Notes: generated by a model from the sequence alone, not told the origin. A stretch of 64,000 nucleotides of DNA from Hoeflea sp. YIM 152468 (GCF_029210485.1 NZ_JARGET010000029.1:186001-250000); one strand, 5' to 3'. Shown: positions 27,856-36,801, numbered from the stretch's first letter. A program made the numbers and translations.

Positions 27856-28845
27856 ATGGGTATGCTGGTCGATGGCGTCTGGAAGGACGTCTGGTACGAT
27901 ACGAAATCAACTGGTGGGCATTTCAAGCGCAAGGAGTCCTCCTTTCGCAACTGGGTGACCGCTGACGGTGCCGCCGGCCCGTCCGGTGAGAGCGGCTTTG
28001 CGGCGGAGGCCGCGCGCTATCACCTCTATGTGTGTCTCGCTTGCCCCTGGGCGCACAGAACCCTGATCTTCCGCCAGCTCAAGGGGCTGGAAGACGCCAT
28101 CTCGGTGTCGGTTGTCGATCCCTATATGGGCAAGAACGGCTGGGAGTTTCATGACCGCGATGGCGCCACCGCCGATCACATTGGCGGCGCTGACTTCCTC
28201 TGGCAGGTCTATGTCGCGGCCAACCCCGATTACACCGGCCGGGTGACGGTGCCGGTGTTGTGGGACAAGAAGACCGGCACCATCGTTTCCAATGAATCCT
28301 CGGAAATCATCCGCATGCTCAACACGGCCTTTGATGCAATCGCCAGGCCGGCGCCGGATTACTACCCGGCCCACCTGCGCGGCGAGATCGATGCGATCAA
28401 CGACACCGTCTACCACAAGGTCAACAACGGCGTGTACAAGGCTGGTTTTGCCACCACGCAAGACGCCTATGCGGAGCACGTCACCGAACTGTTCGACACG
28501 CTCGACATGCTTGACGCGCGTCTGCAAGGCAGCCGCTACCTGGTCGGCGACATGCTGACCGAGGCGGACTGGAGACTGTTCACCACGCTGGTGCGGTTCG
28601 ATCCGGTCTATGTCGGCCATTTCAAGTGCAACATCCGCCGCATCGCCGACTACCCTGCCCTGTCAGGCTATCTGCGTGAGCTCTACCAGATGCCGGGCAT
28701 TGCCGGGACCGTGAACATGGATCACATCAAGAACCATTATTACCGCAGCCATGACACCATCAATCCGACCGGGATCGTGCCCGTCGGACCTGCGCTTGAC
28801 CTGCTCGAGCCGCATGGCCGCGACAGCCTGCCCAAAGCCGCCTGA
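27856..28845 (+). CDS. Glutathione S-transferase, glutathionyl-hydroquinone reductase type
   Basis: 329 aa, Xi-class GST (YqjG/ECM4 family) that reduces glutathionylated hydroquinones. The catalytic motif CLACPWAHRTLI has the active Cys in CPWA. The N-terminal region with RWVTADG-like segment (FRNWVTADG) and the C-terminal helical domain with YLVGDMLTEADWRLFTTLVRFDPVY are typical. The ATG at 27856 is preceded by AAGGAG 7 bases away, which decides against a longer frame beginning at 27766. It may have a detoxifying role alongside the other redox-stress genes in the window, but no operon partner is present. Confidence 0.93.
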   Translation: MGMLVDGVWKDVWYDTKSTGGHFKRKESSFRNWVTADGAAGPSGESGFAAEAARYHLYVCLACPWAHRTLIFRQLKGLEDAISVSVVDPYMGKNGWEFHDRDGATADHIGGADFLWQVYVAANPDYTGRVTVPVLWDKKTGTIVSNESSEIIRMLNTAFDAIARPAPDYYPAHLRGEIDAINDTVYHKVNNGVYKAGFATTQDAYAEHVTELFDTLDMLDARLQGSRYLVGDMLTEADWRLFTTLVRFDPVYVGHFKCNIRRIADYPALSGYLRELYQMPGIAGTVNMDHIKNHYYRSHDTINPTGIVPVGPALDLLEPHGRDSLPKAA

Positions 28846-28879
28846 GGGTCACGGACCGGCAACAGGAATCTTGGGACAG

Positions 28880-28911
28880 AAACGGCGCGCCCGCAACCGG
28901 ACGCGCCGTTT
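28880..28911. terminator. Bidirectional hairpin terminator
   Basis: Arms AAACGGCGCG and CGCGCCGTTT around a 12-base loop, between the converging GST and ABC-2 permease genes. Confidence 0.75.
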
Positions 28912-28934
28912 CCAGATCAGCTTACGGTCAGGTC

Positions 28935-29696
28935 TCAGGTCTTGATCTTGTAGCCGGTCTTGAAGGTCCAGGCGATGATGCCCAGACAGATGAACATGAA
29001 CACGGCGATCATCATCAGGCTGACGCCGATGTTGATGTCGGCGGCCCCGTAGAAGGCCCAGCGAAAGCCGGAGATCAGATAGACCACCGGGTTGAACAGC
29101 GTCACCGTCTGCCAGAATGGCGGCAGCATCGAGATCGAGTAGAAACTGCCGCCCAGAAACACCAGCGGCGTGATCACCAAGAGCGGCACCATCTGCAACT
29201 GTTCGAAATTCTTCGACCAGATGCCGATGATGAAGCCGAACAGGCTGAACGAGATGCAGGTCAGCGCCAGGAACGCCAGCATCGCGCCCCAGTGCAGGAT
29301 CTCGAAATCGACGAAGAATTCGGCTGTCGCCAGAATCACCAGCCCGATCAGCGCCGATTTGGTGGCCGCCGCACCGACATAGCCGAGCACGATCTCCACA
29401 AATGACACCGGCGCGGTGTGCAATTCGTAGATCGAGCCGAGAAATTTCGGAAAATAGATCCCGAACGAGGCGTTGGAAATGCTCTGTGTCAGCACCGACA
29501 GCATGATCAGCCCGGGCACGATGAAAGCGCCATAGCTGACGCCGTCGATCTCTTCGATGCGGGAGCCGATGGCTGCGCCAAAGACGATGAAATACAGCGA
29601 CGTCGACAGCACCGGCGATATCAGGCTCTGCGACAGGGTTCGGAAAAACCGCGCCATTTCGAAGGAATAGATGGATCTGACTGCCTGGAAATTCAT
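28935..29696 (-). CDS. ABC-2 type transporter permease
   Basis: 253 aa with six predicted membrane helices and the ABC-2 pattern ([62 protein letters not shown]). The ATG at 29696 has GGAGGG upstream and overlaps the ATPase stop (TGATG), so the two are coupled. Together they form a DrrAB/NodIJ-like exporter in the inner membrane. Substrate unknown; candidates are lipids, polysaccharides or drugs. Confidence 0.93.
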   Translation of the reverse strand: MNFQAVRSIYSFEMARFFRTLSQSLISPVLSTSLYFIVFGAAIGSRIEEIDGVSYGAFIVPGLIMLSVLTQSISNASFGIYFPKFLGSIYELHTAPVSFVEIVLGYVGAAATKSALIGLVILATAEFFVDFEILHWGAMLAFLALTCISFSLFGFIIGIWSKNFEQLQMVPLLVITPLVFLGGSFYSISMLPPFWQTVTLFNPVVYLISGFRWAFYGAADINIGVSLMMIAVFMFICLGIIAWTFKTGYKIKT

Positions 29697-30619
29697 CACT
29701 TGCCCTCCACCAGTCCGACGAAAATATCCTCAAGCGAACTTTGCCGCGTTTCCACGTCGCGCAGGATGATCCCGGCCTTGCTCAGGTCGGCGAAAAGCGA
29801 CGCAATGCCGGTGCGTTCGCCATTGGCCTCATAGGAATAGATCAAGGTTCGCTCATCGGCGGAATAATCCAGTTCATAGGGCTTCAGGATCTCGGGCATG
29901 ACCTCGAGCGGCTGCATCAGCTCGACCCGCATCTGCCGCATGCCCATGCGCTGCATCAGCGTTTCCTTCTTCTCCACCAGCAACAATTCACCCTTGCTGA
30001 TGACCCCGACGCGGTCGGCAATGGCTTCGGCCTCTTCGATGTAGTGGGTGGTCAGGATGATGGTGACGCCATCCGCCTTGAGCTGGCGCACCACGTCCCA
30101 CATTTCCTTGCGCAGCTCGACATCGACACCGGCGGTCGGCTCATCGAGAAACAGCACCCGCGGCTCATGGCACAGCGCCTTGGCAATCAGCACGCGGCGT
30201 TTCATGCCGCCCGACAGCTCCATCGTCTTGGCGTCTTTCTTGTCCCACAGCGACAGCTTCTCGAGAATATCCTTCAACAGCGCCGGGTCGTTGCGCTTGC
30301 CGAACAGGCCGCGGGTAAAGCGCAGTGCGTCGATCACCGTCTGAAACGGCTCCAGCGCGATTTCCTGCGGCACCAGCCCGATCAGCGACCGGGCCTGGCG
30401 AAAGTCGCCGACAACATCGAAGCCGCCGACCGTGGCGCTTCCCGAGCTGGCCTTGACCAGTCCGCAGATGATCGAAATCAGCGTGGTCTTGCCGGCGCCA
30501 TTCGGCCCCAGCAAAGCCAGGATTTCCCCCTGCTCGATGTCAAGATTGACATCTTTGAGCGCCTGGAAGCCGCCATCATAGTGTTTGGAAAGGTTTTTTA
30601 CCGAAACTATTGCTGCCAT
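29696..30619 (-). CDS. ABC transporter ATP-binding protein (ABC-2 exporter)
   Basis: 307 aa. Walker [11 protein letters not shown]-loop LVPQEIAL, signature LSGGMKRR, Walker [14 protein letters not shown]-loop TTHYIEEAE. The C-terminal 80 residues form the extension seen in drug-exporter ATPases. The ATG at 30619 starts [14 protein letters not shown], where ABC domains normally begin; a longer frame to 30760 is rejected. It is the first gene of a two-gene exporter operon. Confidence 0.94.
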   Translation of the reverse strand: MAAIVSVKNLSKHYDGGFQALKDVNLDIEQGEILALLGPNGAGKTTLISIICGLVKASSGSATVGGFDVVGDFRQARSLIGLVPQEIALEPFQTVIDALRFTRGLFGKRNDPALLKDILEKLSLWDKKDAKTMELSGGMKRRVLIAKALCHEPRVLFLDEPTAGVDVELRKEMWDVVRQLKADGVTIILTTHYIEEAEAIADRVGVISKGELLLVEKKETLMQRMGMRQMRVELMQPLEVMPEILKPYELDYSADERTLIYSYEANGERTGIASLFADLSKAGIILRDVETRQSSLEDIFVGLVEGK

Positions 30620-30833
30620 GATCTTCTTCTTCGAGTGCGGATGCCCGCATGCTGGAGCAGTTTTTGCCTGTGAAACCGGGCCTGAAATCAACGAACGCAG
30701 TCGGTCAGAGTTAAGCAGTTGCTGGCTGCATGCAAGGGCCCGTGGAATTTGCTGTGTCAATTTCTGTCAGCAACCCTCAGCCGATCCGGCGACAACGGCA
30801 CCGGACGGCGCTGGGGCCGCAGCAAGGATTGTC

Positions 30834-31385
30834 TTACCACCTGTCACTGATCGCCGCATCGCCCGCAAGCTCCGCCAGCCGCCGCCGGGTTGCAGCCGTC
30901 ACCCCGTCCGGCAGCGCATCAACCGGAAAAAACCCGCTTTCGACGATTTCCCGATCCGCCGGTTTCGGCGCGGATTGCCGCACGGTGCAGCGGTAGAAGG
31001 CAACGTGATCGCGACGGCTGGTGCGGGCGTTGAAATAGACCGCGAACAGCTCCGCCGTCCCGTCGATGTCCAGATTGCCTTCCTCGCGCAACTCCTTGAT
31101 CAGCGCCTGCATCAGCGTTTCGCCACGCTCGACGCCGCCGCCTGGCATATGCCAGCCCGGCACATAGGAATGGCGCACCAGAAACACCCGTCCCGCCGCG
31201 TCAAACGCTGCCGCGCGCACCCCCAGCGTCATGCCGCGCGACAGCGCGAACCACACATGCAGAACCCGCGTGACCAGCCGGGCGCGCCAGTGGCGCATCT
31301 CCGGTGGCGGCGCGGCGTCGCCGGCATCGGGTTGCGGGGGAATGTCTGGACCGTTATTGCTCACATCATGTACCGACTTGCTCAT
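30834..31385 (-). CDS. Nudix hydrolase
   Basis: About 183 aa. The Nudix box GGGVERGETLMQALIKELREEGNL is complete, preceded by VPGWHMPGGG. The N-terminal ALSRGMTLGVRAAAFDAAGRVFLVRHSYVPG is typical of a rhizobial Nudix subgroup. Start uncertain: ATG 31385 would overlap by 18 bp with the divergent phosphoesterase start; GTG 31364 or ATG 31298 are alternatives, and none has a strong ribosome binding site. Substrate unknown. Confidence 0.85.
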   Translation of the reverse strand: MSKSVHDVSNNGPDIPPQPDAGDAAPPPEMRHWRARLVTRVLHVWFALSRGMTLGVRAAAFDAAGRVFLVRHSYVPGWHMPGGGVERGETLMQALIKELREEGNLDIDGTAELFAVYFNARTSRRDHVAFYRCTVRQSAPKPADREIVESGFFPVDALPDGVTAATRRRLAELAGDAAISDRW

Positions 31386-32279
31386 ATTTCCGATATCCAT
31401 CTCGGACCCCTGCCGCGGGTGTCCGTGGCCGAACTCGCATCCAAGCGGATCACCGGTTATGTGAACTGGCACCGCAATCGCCGCAAGCATCTTTTTGGCA
31501 ACACGCTCGAGCTGGTGCTGGCGGGATTGCGCGAGGCGGGCCCCGATCACGTCGCCATCACCGGCGATCTGGTCAATCTGGCGACACGGGCGGAAATCGA
31601 AGCCGCGCGGCTGTGGCTCGAAACCCATTTCGCGCCCCACAAGACCACGCTGGTTCCGGGCAATCACGACGCCTATGTGCCGGGCGCTCTGGCCCGCGCC
31701 ACCCAGGCCTGGCGGCCCTGGCTCAACTCCGATGCCCCCCGGCCCGACGGGACACTGTTTCCGAGCTATCGCCGCCGCGGCCCCATAGCGCTGATCGGCT
31801 GCTCCACCGCCAATGCCACGCTGCCGTTCATGGCCACCGGCGAGTTCGGCCACAAGCAGGCCCGTGCGGCGGGCAAGCTGCTCGACCAGGCCGGACAGGA
31901 CGGCCTGTTCCGGGTGGTGCTGATCCACCATCCGCCGGTGCGCAATGCCGCACTCTGGCACAAGCGCATGCGCGGGGTCGGCCATTTTGCCAAGATGCTG
32001 AAGCAGCACGGCGCCGAGTTGGTCCTGCACGGCCACACCCATCTCGACACGCTGCACCACCTCAAGGGCAAGGACGGTGCGGTTCCCGTCGTCGGGATCG
32101 CGTCATCGAGCCAGGGACCCGGCGGTCGCAAACCGCTGGCGGGTTTCAATCTGTTCGAGATCGCGGGCGAGCCGGGCGACTGGCACATCACCCACAAGCG
32201 CATGCAACTGGGCACCGGTGCTGCAGGTTTCGTCGAAAATCAGGCCGGGCTGATCAGTGTGGAAAAAACGCTCAGTTGA
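31368..32279 (+). CDS. Calcineurin-like metallophosphoesterase
   Basis: 303 aa. Metal-binding blocks in order: HISDIHLG (D-x-H), ITGDLVN (GDxxx), PGNHDAY (GNHD), and the C-terminal VLIHHPP and LHGHTHLD. These place it in the YfcE/CpdA-like phosphodiesterase superfamily. The ATG at 31368 gives MYRLAHISDIHLG, the normal start for this family. It is head-to-head with a Nudix gene and its last codons overlap the next convergent gene by 8 bp. A cyclic nucleotide, lipid or nucleotide substrate is possible. Confidence 0.92.
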   Translation: MYRLAHISDIHLGPLPRVSVAELASKRITGYVNWHRNRRKHLFGNTLELVLAGLREAGPDHVAITGDLVNLATRAEIEAARLWLETHFAPHKTTLVPGNHDAYVPGALARATQAWRPWLNSDAPRPDGTLFPSYRRRGPIALIGCSTANATLPFMATGEFGHKQARAAGKLLDQAGQDGLFRVVLIHHPPVRNAALWHKRMRGVGHFAKMLKQHGAELVLHGHTHLDTLHHLKGKDGAVPVVGIASSSQGPGGRKPLAGFNLFEIAGEPGDWHITHKRMQLGTGAAGFVENQAGLISVEKTLS

Positions 32280-33018
32280 TCATCGCCGACAGCCGGTCCC
32301 AGAACGCCACCACGAGCGCCGCCGCCCCGGCAACACAGCCCAGGATGAACCAGGACACGCCCAGCACCAGGCCGGCGCCACCGGTGCGAGCTGGCGCAGA
32401 CGGGGGAGCGGGTTTGGCTTTTGCGGCCGCCGCATCCGGCTGTCCGGTCGGCTTTGGCGCCACCGCGGCCTTGGCGTCGGCGGGCGCCGTCATGGCACTG
32501 GCAGACCCGATCTCAGGCATCGCCGCGCCCGCATCGCCGGCTTGAACCGCGCCGGTTTGAGCCGCGCCCGCATCGCCGGCTTGGGCCTCGAACCGCATCT
32601 GCTCGAAATCGCCTGCCAGAATGCGCTCCCGCTCGATCACCCGCTCGGCAATGTAGCGGCTGACCGCATCCGCTGTTGCCGCCATGTCGCTGGTGTCCGA
32701 AAGCACCTTGCGGCCCAGCCGCGTATCGCGGACAAAACGGAACACCCTTCGGTCGTGCCCCATATGCACATGGCTCACCGCATCGATCCACAGCCGCGGC
32801 TGCAATCCGGTGGAGACGCCGAAGTCGAACCGGTCATCGGACGGTTCGATCTCGGCGATCACAGGCTGCAGTTCCTCGGCCAGCAGCTCCAGCCGGGCCC
32901 GGTCGGCATCGCGCATGTCGACCACCACATCGGTGCGGTCGGCGGTGGCAATCTTCACTTCACGCACGATATCGGACAGGCGGCGATCATTGGCAGGTGT
33001 CTTGGGACGGTCGGTCAT
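32272..33018 (-). CDS. Hypothetical protein with C-terminal membrane anchor
   Basis: 248 aa. The N-terminal 150 residues look globular (VREVKIATADRTDVVVDMRDADRARLEL, WIDAVSHVHMGHDRRVFRFVRDTRLGRKVL). Then comes a low-complexity Ala/Pro/Gly linker, including a twice-repeated QAGDAGAA, and a single hydrophobic helix at about 220-240. It would sit on the inner membrane with the domain in the cytoplasm. I do not recognise the domain. The ATG at 33018 is preferred over the one two codons earlier because of GGA at 9-11 bases. The 3' end overlaps the convergent phosphoesterase gene by 8 bp. Confidence 0.75.
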   Translation of the reverse strand: MTDRPKTPANDRRLSDIVREVKIATADRTDVVVDMRDADRARLELLAEELQPVIAEIEPSDDRFDFGVSTGLQPRLWIDAVSHVHMGHDRRVFRFVRDTRLGRKVLSDTSDMAATADAVSRYIAERVIERERILAGDFEQMRFEAQAGDAGAAQTGAVQAGDAGAAMPEIGSASAMTAPADAKAAVAPKPTGQPDAAAAKAKPAPPSAPARTGGAGLVLGVSWFILGCVAGAAALVVAFWDRLSAMIN

Positions 33019-33152
33019 GGGCATTGTTCCAGCAGGGGTTGGTTAACAACTCCTTACCACAGGCCGGCATTGATGGCGACAATGCGGCAGCACGCGATTG
33101 CAGACGTGGTAAAGGGCCGCAGTGCCCGCATTGGCGGGGGTGAGCGGCTTCT

Positions 33153-33929
33153 TCAGCCGCCGCTGGTGAGCGCCTGGCCCAGCACCCGGATGATCGCATC
33201 CGGCGCTTCCTCGGGCAGCATGTGGCCCAGCTCCGGCAGCACGCTGTAGGCAAACGAGGCCGGCAGCGCGGAGGGCTTCGGACAGGGCAGAACAGGGTCC
33301 TGCGTGCCCCAGATCACCAGCACCGGCATGGCCAGCGCCGCGAGCGCCGCGGCGGGCAGCACGCCTTGCCCCTCGTCCGGCCCGTTCGGGAACATCGCCT
33401 GATAGACCTCATCCAGCGCCGCAAGCACACCCGGCTGTGACCGGGCGGCGGCGACATGGTCAATCACCGCTTGTGACGTGACGAATCCCGGCGCCGACAT
33501 CTCCGTCAGACAGGCGCGGATTTCGGCCGCCGATGTGGCCTTGGCATAGCGGGCCAGCAATCGGGCATTGATGGCGCTGGCCATGCCGCCGGGCGCGACC
33601 AGCGTCAGCGATCTGACCCGGTCGGGCGCCCGCATCGCCATCAGCGCGGACACCGCCCCGCCCATCGAGTGGCCGGCCAGATGGAAGCTGTCGACGCCGG
33701 TCTCCGCAAGCCCGGCCAGAATCGCCTTGGCCATCCGTCCGGCGCCGCCGCGCCCCTCGGCATGAAGCGAGCCGCCATGGCCGGGCAGATCGACCGTGAT
33801 CACCCGCACCGTCCCCGGCAATCCCGCCCTGACCGCATCCCAGGCCGAGCCATCGCCGCCAAAGCCGTGCAGCAGCACCAGCGGGATACCGTCCTCTGGT
33901 CCCGAGATATCAATGTGAAGTCCGCTCAT
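33153..33929 (-). CDS. Alpha/beta hydrolase
   Basis: 258 aa. The oxyanion LLHGFGGD, the nucleophile elbow GHSMGG (Ser), the acid Asp in WGTQDPVLP and the catalytic His in LPELGHMLPEEAPD form a complete triad. The start at ATG 33929 has GGGAAAG 8 bases upstream; the frame continues to 33971 with weaker starts. The pattern resembles esterases or the C-terminal hydrolase domain in acetoin dehydrogenase clusters, but no such cluster is present. Substrate unknown. Confidence 0.88.
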   Translation of the reverse strand: MSGLHIDISGPEDGIPLVLLHGFGGDGSAWDAVRAGLPGTVRVITVDLPGHGGSLHAEGRGGAGRMAKAILAGLAETGVDSFHLAGHSMGGAVSALMAMRAPDRVRSLTLVAPGGMASAINARLLARYAKATSAAEIRACLTEMSAPGFVTSQAVIDHVAAARSQPGVLAALDEVYQAMFPNGPDEGQGVLPAAALAALAMPVLVIWGTQDPVLPCPKPSALPASFAYSVLPELGHMLPEEAPDAIIRVLGQALTSGG

Positions 33930-33993
33930 GGCGTCGCTTTCCCAAGGCATGTCGCGTTCCCGTGTATTCATTTGAACGCGACAGCATCAATTC

Positions 33994-34045
33994 AAAAACT
34001 GCCACAGCGCCCCCTGCGCATCCCGTTGGAGGCGCGGCGCTGTGG
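33994..34045 (-). terminator. leuA terminator
   Basis: Minus strand hairpin with arms CCACAGCGCC and GGCGCTGTGG, followed by CAGTTTTTG. A second strong hairpin without a T run (arms CAGCCACCGCCG and CGGCGGTGGCTG, 34056-34091) precedes it directly after the leuA stop. Confidence 0.8.
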
Positions 34046-34099
34046 AGACGCAAGGCAGCCACCGCCGCGCGTTCAAGCCCGGCGGTGGCTGGTTTCAAC

Positions 34100-35809
34100 T
34101 CAGCCCTTTTGCGCTGCCAGCACCCGGTTGGCCGCCGACACCACCGCCTCGAGCGATGCGGCGACGATGTTGGTGTTGACGCCGGCGCCATGGAGTTTGC
34201 CCGCGGCCGTTTCCATCTGCATGTAGCAGATCGCCGCCGCATTGGAGCCGTGCTGCAGCGAATGTTCGGAATAATTCGCCACCGTCATCTCGATGCCGAG
34301 ATAGGCGGTCAGCGCATTGACGAATCCGTCGATCGGCCCGGTGCCGCGGCCTTCGATGTGCCTGGTAACGCCCCCGTCGGTGATTTCGGCCGACACCACC
34401 CGCACGCCCTTGTTGTCCGGATCGGTGTGGGTGTGATGATCGACAAAGCCCAGCCGCGCGCCGGGCTGGCTGACATAGAGCTCGAGGAAGCTCTCGTAAA
34501 TCCGCTTCGGCGGCAGCTCGACGCCTTCGTCATCGGTAATCTTCTGGATCTCCTCACGGAATTCCACCTGCAGCGCCCGCGGCAGGTCGAGCCCGTAATC
34601 CTCCTTCAGCACATAGGCGATGCCGCCCTTGCCCGATTGCGAGTTGATCCGGATGATCGCCTCGTAGGAGCGGCCGACATCATTGGGATCGATCGGCAGA
34701 TAGGGGACTTCCCATTCCGGCTTGTTGGCCTTGCGGATCGCCTTGATGCCCTTGTTGATCGCATCCTGGTGCGAGCCGGAAAACGCCGTGTAGACCAGTT
34801 CGCCGACATAAGGGTGCCGCTCGGGGATCTTCATCTCGTTGGAATATTCGAACACATCCTTGATCCGCTCGATATCCGAACAGTCGAGCTGCGGGTCCAC
34901 GCCCTGGGTGAACATGTTGAGCGCCAGCGCCACCACATCGACATTGCCGGTGCGCTCGCCATTGCCAAACAGCGTGCCCTCGACCCGGTCCGCGCCCGCC
35001 ATCAGCGCCAGTTCGGTGGCGGCAATGCCGGTGCCGCGGTCATTGTGCGGGTGCAGCGAGATCAGCACATTGTCGCGGTTGTCGATGTTGCGGCACATCC
35101 ACTCGATCTGGTCGGCATAGATGTTGGGCGTCGCCATTTCCACCGTCGACGGCAGGTTGAGGATCAGCTTGTTGTCCGGGGTTGGCTGGATGATCTCGAT
35201 GACGGCGTTGCAGATCTCCAGCGCCACCTCCAGCTCGGTGCCGGTAAAGCTTTCCGGCGAATACTCGAAGCGGAAATTTCCGCCCGCCTTCTCCGCCATG
35301 TCCCTGATCATCTTCGCCGCATCGACGGCAATCTGCTTGATTCCGGCCACATCCTTGTCAAACACCACCCGGCGCTGCAATTCCGACGTCGAATTGTAAA
35401 AATGCACGATCGGCCGGTTGGCGCCTTCCAGCGCCTCGAAGGTGCGGGTGATCAGCTCCGGCCGGCACTGCACCAGCACCTGCAGCGACACATCGTCGGG
35501 CACCCCGCCTTCTTCCACGCACCAGCGGGCAAAATCAAAGTCTGTCTGCGAGGCCGAGGGAAACCCGATCTCGATCTCCTTGAACCCCATGTCGATGAGC
35601 AACTGGAACATCCGCGCCTTGCGGTCATGCCCCATCGGATTGATCAGCGACTGGTTGCCGTCGCGCAGATCCACCGAGCACCAGATCGGCGCTTTGTCGA
35701 TCCGCTTGGACGGCCAGGTCCGGTCGGCAAGATCGATCAGCGGGTAGGCGTGGTATTTTTGCGATGCCGTCGGCATGCCCTTCGGTCCGGATGAAGTCTG
35801 TGCGGTCAT
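34100..35809 (-). CDS. leuA: 2-isopropylmalate synthase
   Basis: First committed step of leucine synthesis: acetyl-CoA plus 2-oxoisovalerate. 569 aa, the longer LeuA form. Catalytic barrel motifs are CSVDLRDGNQSL (substrate/metal Asp) and LISLHPHNDRGTG (metal His). The C-terminal 120 residues form the leucine-binding regulatory domain (GPIDGFVNALTAYLGIEM). The ATG at 35809 follows GAGAGAAG. Upstream lies a probable leucine leader peptide with an attenuator-like hairpin, so expression is likely set by charged tRNA-Leu as well as by feedback. Confidence 0.96.
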   Translation of the reverse strand: MTAQTSSGPKGMPTASQKYHAYPLIDLADRTWPSKRIDKAPIWCSVDLRDGNQSLINPMGHDRKARMFQLLIDMGFKEIEIGFPSASQTDFDFARWCVEEGGVPDDVSLQVLVQCRPELITRTFEALEGANRPIVHFYNSTSELQRRVVFDKDVAGIKQIAVDAAKMIRDMAEKAGGNFRFEYSPESFTGTELEVALEICNAVIEIIQPTPDNKLILNLPSTVEMATPNIYADQIEWMCRNIDNRDNVLISLHPHNDRGTGIAATELALMAGADRVEGTLFGNGERTGNVDVVALALNMFTQGVDPQLDCSDIERIKDVFEYSNEMKIPERHPYVGELVYTAFSGSHQDAINKGIKAIRKANKPEWEVPYLPIDPNDVGRSYEAIIRINSQSGKGGIAYVLKEDYGLDLPRALQVEFREEIQKITDDEGVELPPKRIYESFLELYVSQPGARLGFVDHHTHTDPDNKGVRVVSAEITDGGVTRHIEGRGTGPIDGFVNALTAYLGIEMTVANYSEHSLQHGSNAAAICYMQMETAAGKLHGAGVNTNIVAASLEAVVSAANRVLAAQKG

Positions 35810-35913
35810 GGTCTTCTCTCGTTTCCTGGCCCAAATCCCGGCAGCCGCGCAGAGCGGACATCAACCGGCCTCAGGCCGTCATGTTGCATTCAGGAAAAAA
35901 TGTAAAGTCGCGA

Positions 35914-35956
35914 GAGGAGCAGCGTCGCCGGCGGGTTCGACCGCCGGACGCTCCTC
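35914..35956 (-). terminator. Probable leu attenuator hairpin
   Basis: Minus strand arms GAGGAGCGTCCGGCGG and CCGCCGGCGACGC plus TGCTCCTC pair with small bulges over a TCGAAC loop. A TTTTTT run follows about 13 bases later (35895-35900), further than in a canonical terminator. The 5' arm begins at the leader stop codon. An alternative pairing of GCCGGGCTC in the leader end with GAG...CCGGC would act as antiterminator. Confidence 0.6.
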
Positions 35957-36077
35957 AACGAGCCCGGCGATCGCCGCTAAGTGCGAGAAGCAGAAGGGAC
36001 CCAAGCCGCGCATGCGAAACCGCCGCCGCTGCAAAGCGGGCAAACGAGGTCTCGGAGGGGCGCGTTGTCGAGGTCAT
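35955..36077 (-). CDS. leuL: Leucine leader peptide
   Basis: 40-codon frame upstream of leuA. Near its end it reads LGSLLLLALS: six leucines within ten residues, using CTT, CTG and CTC codons, just before the attenuator hairpin. This arrangement is diagnostic of ribosome-mediated attenuation. No ribosome binding site is visible before the ATG, but a -35/-10 pair (TTGCCA, 18 bp, AATAAT) places the transcription start at or next to that ATG, so the message may be leaderless. A longer frame from 36143 would begin upstream of that promoter. Confidence 0.7.
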   Translation of the reverse strand: MTSTTRPSETSFARFAAAAVSHARLGSLLLLALSGDRRAR

Positions 36078-36084
36078 GGCTGTG

Positions 36085-36114
36085 ATTATTAGCGACGGCG
36101 GGGCGGGATGGCAA
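36085..36114 (-). promoter_or_regulatory. Predicted leuA operon promoter
   Basis: -35 TTGCCA (36109-36114, 5 of 6 matches), 18-bp spacer, -10 AATAAT (36085-36090, 5 of 6). Seven bases separate the -10 from the leader ATG. Confidence 0.6.
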
Positions 36115-36184
36115 GGGGGCAATGTTGATACGGGCTCGCGCACTAAGGTTGCTATTTGTACATTCTACAGCTGATGATAATCTG

Positions 36185-36201
36185 GTATGAATTAGTCATA
36201 C
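36185..36201. promoter_or_regulatory. Palindromic operator candidate of parDE
   Basis: GTATGA and TCATAC flank ATTAG, a perfect 6-5-6 palindrome 32 bp before the parD ATG. ParD antitoxins usually bind such sites to autoregulate. Confidence 0.55.
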
Positions 36202-36232
36202 TTTGCCATATCCTAGTGAAAAAGGATAAATC

Positions 36233-36505
36233 ATGAACAAGCGAACAATCAGCCTTCCCGATGAGCACGCGAACTTCATCGATCAGAAAGTCAGCTCCGG
36301 CGACTACGCGTCGGCAAGCGAAGTCATTCGAGCCGGGCTTCGCGCCCTGCAGGAGCGAGACCGCGCCGTTGAGGACTGGCTGCGCAACCAGGTTGCGCCA
36401 ACCTACGATGCAATGCTTGCGGATCCCTCGCGCGGAATTCCGGCAAATTCTGTATTTGAAGAAATTCGCACGCTGCACGCTCAAAAGACAAAAGGCTCGG
36501 TGTGA
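36233..36505 (+). CDS. parD: ParD-family antitoxin
   Basis: 90 aa. The N-terminus KRTISLPDEHANFIDQKVSSGDYASASEVIRAGLR is a ribbon-helix-helix DNA-binding domain of the ParD/CopG type. The C-terminal part is the likely toxin-binding tail. AAGGAT precedes the ATG. It overlaps the toxin gene by 4 bp. The upstream palindrome is a probable autoregulatory operator. The region before it is AT-rich compared with its surroundings, suggesting acquisition. Confidence 0.92.
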   Translation: MNKRTISLPDEHANFIDQKVSSGDYASASEVIRAGLRALQERDRAVEDWLRNQVAPTYDAMLADPSRGIPANSVFEEIRTLHAQKTKGSV

Positions 36506-36801
36506 AACCGCGCGACGTTATCTTTGCTCCGGAAGCGCGGGCGGATTTGTTTGCGCTCTATGAATGGATCAGCGCCAAAGCCAGCCCCGGTATCGCGATG
36601 ACCTACATCGACCGAATCGAACGCTATTGCAGCGGCTTCGATCTGGCATCACAGCGCGGTCATGCCCGTGATGACATCCGAACAGGCCTGCGCGTCATCG
36701 GGTTCGAGAAGCGCGTCACCGTCGCGTTCATGGTCTCTAACCAGGCCGTCACCATCTTGCGGCTGTTTTACGGCGGACAGAATTGGGAAGATGATCTGTG
36801 A
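36502..36801 (+). CDS. parE: ParE-family toxin
   Basis: 99 aa RelE/ParE superfamily protein; ParE members poison DNA gyrase. Recognisable: VIFAPEARADLFALYEWIS, the YIDRIERYC helix, GLRVIGFEKRVTVAF and ILRLFYGGQNWEDDL at the C-terminus. GTG start inside the parD stop region (overlap of 4 bp). It is complete, with no frameshift. It lies immediately before a 1.2-kb gene-free repeat region. Confidence 0.92.
   Translation: MKPRDVIFAPEARADLFALYEWISAKASPGIAMTYIDRIERYCSGFDLASQRGHARDDIRTGLRVIGFEKRVTVAFMVSNQAVTILRLFYGGQNWEDDL

Noticed and set aside
33962-35794. 610-codon frame antisense to leuA
   Set aside because: A shadow of leuA; translation rich in Arg, His and Gln with no recognisable motif.
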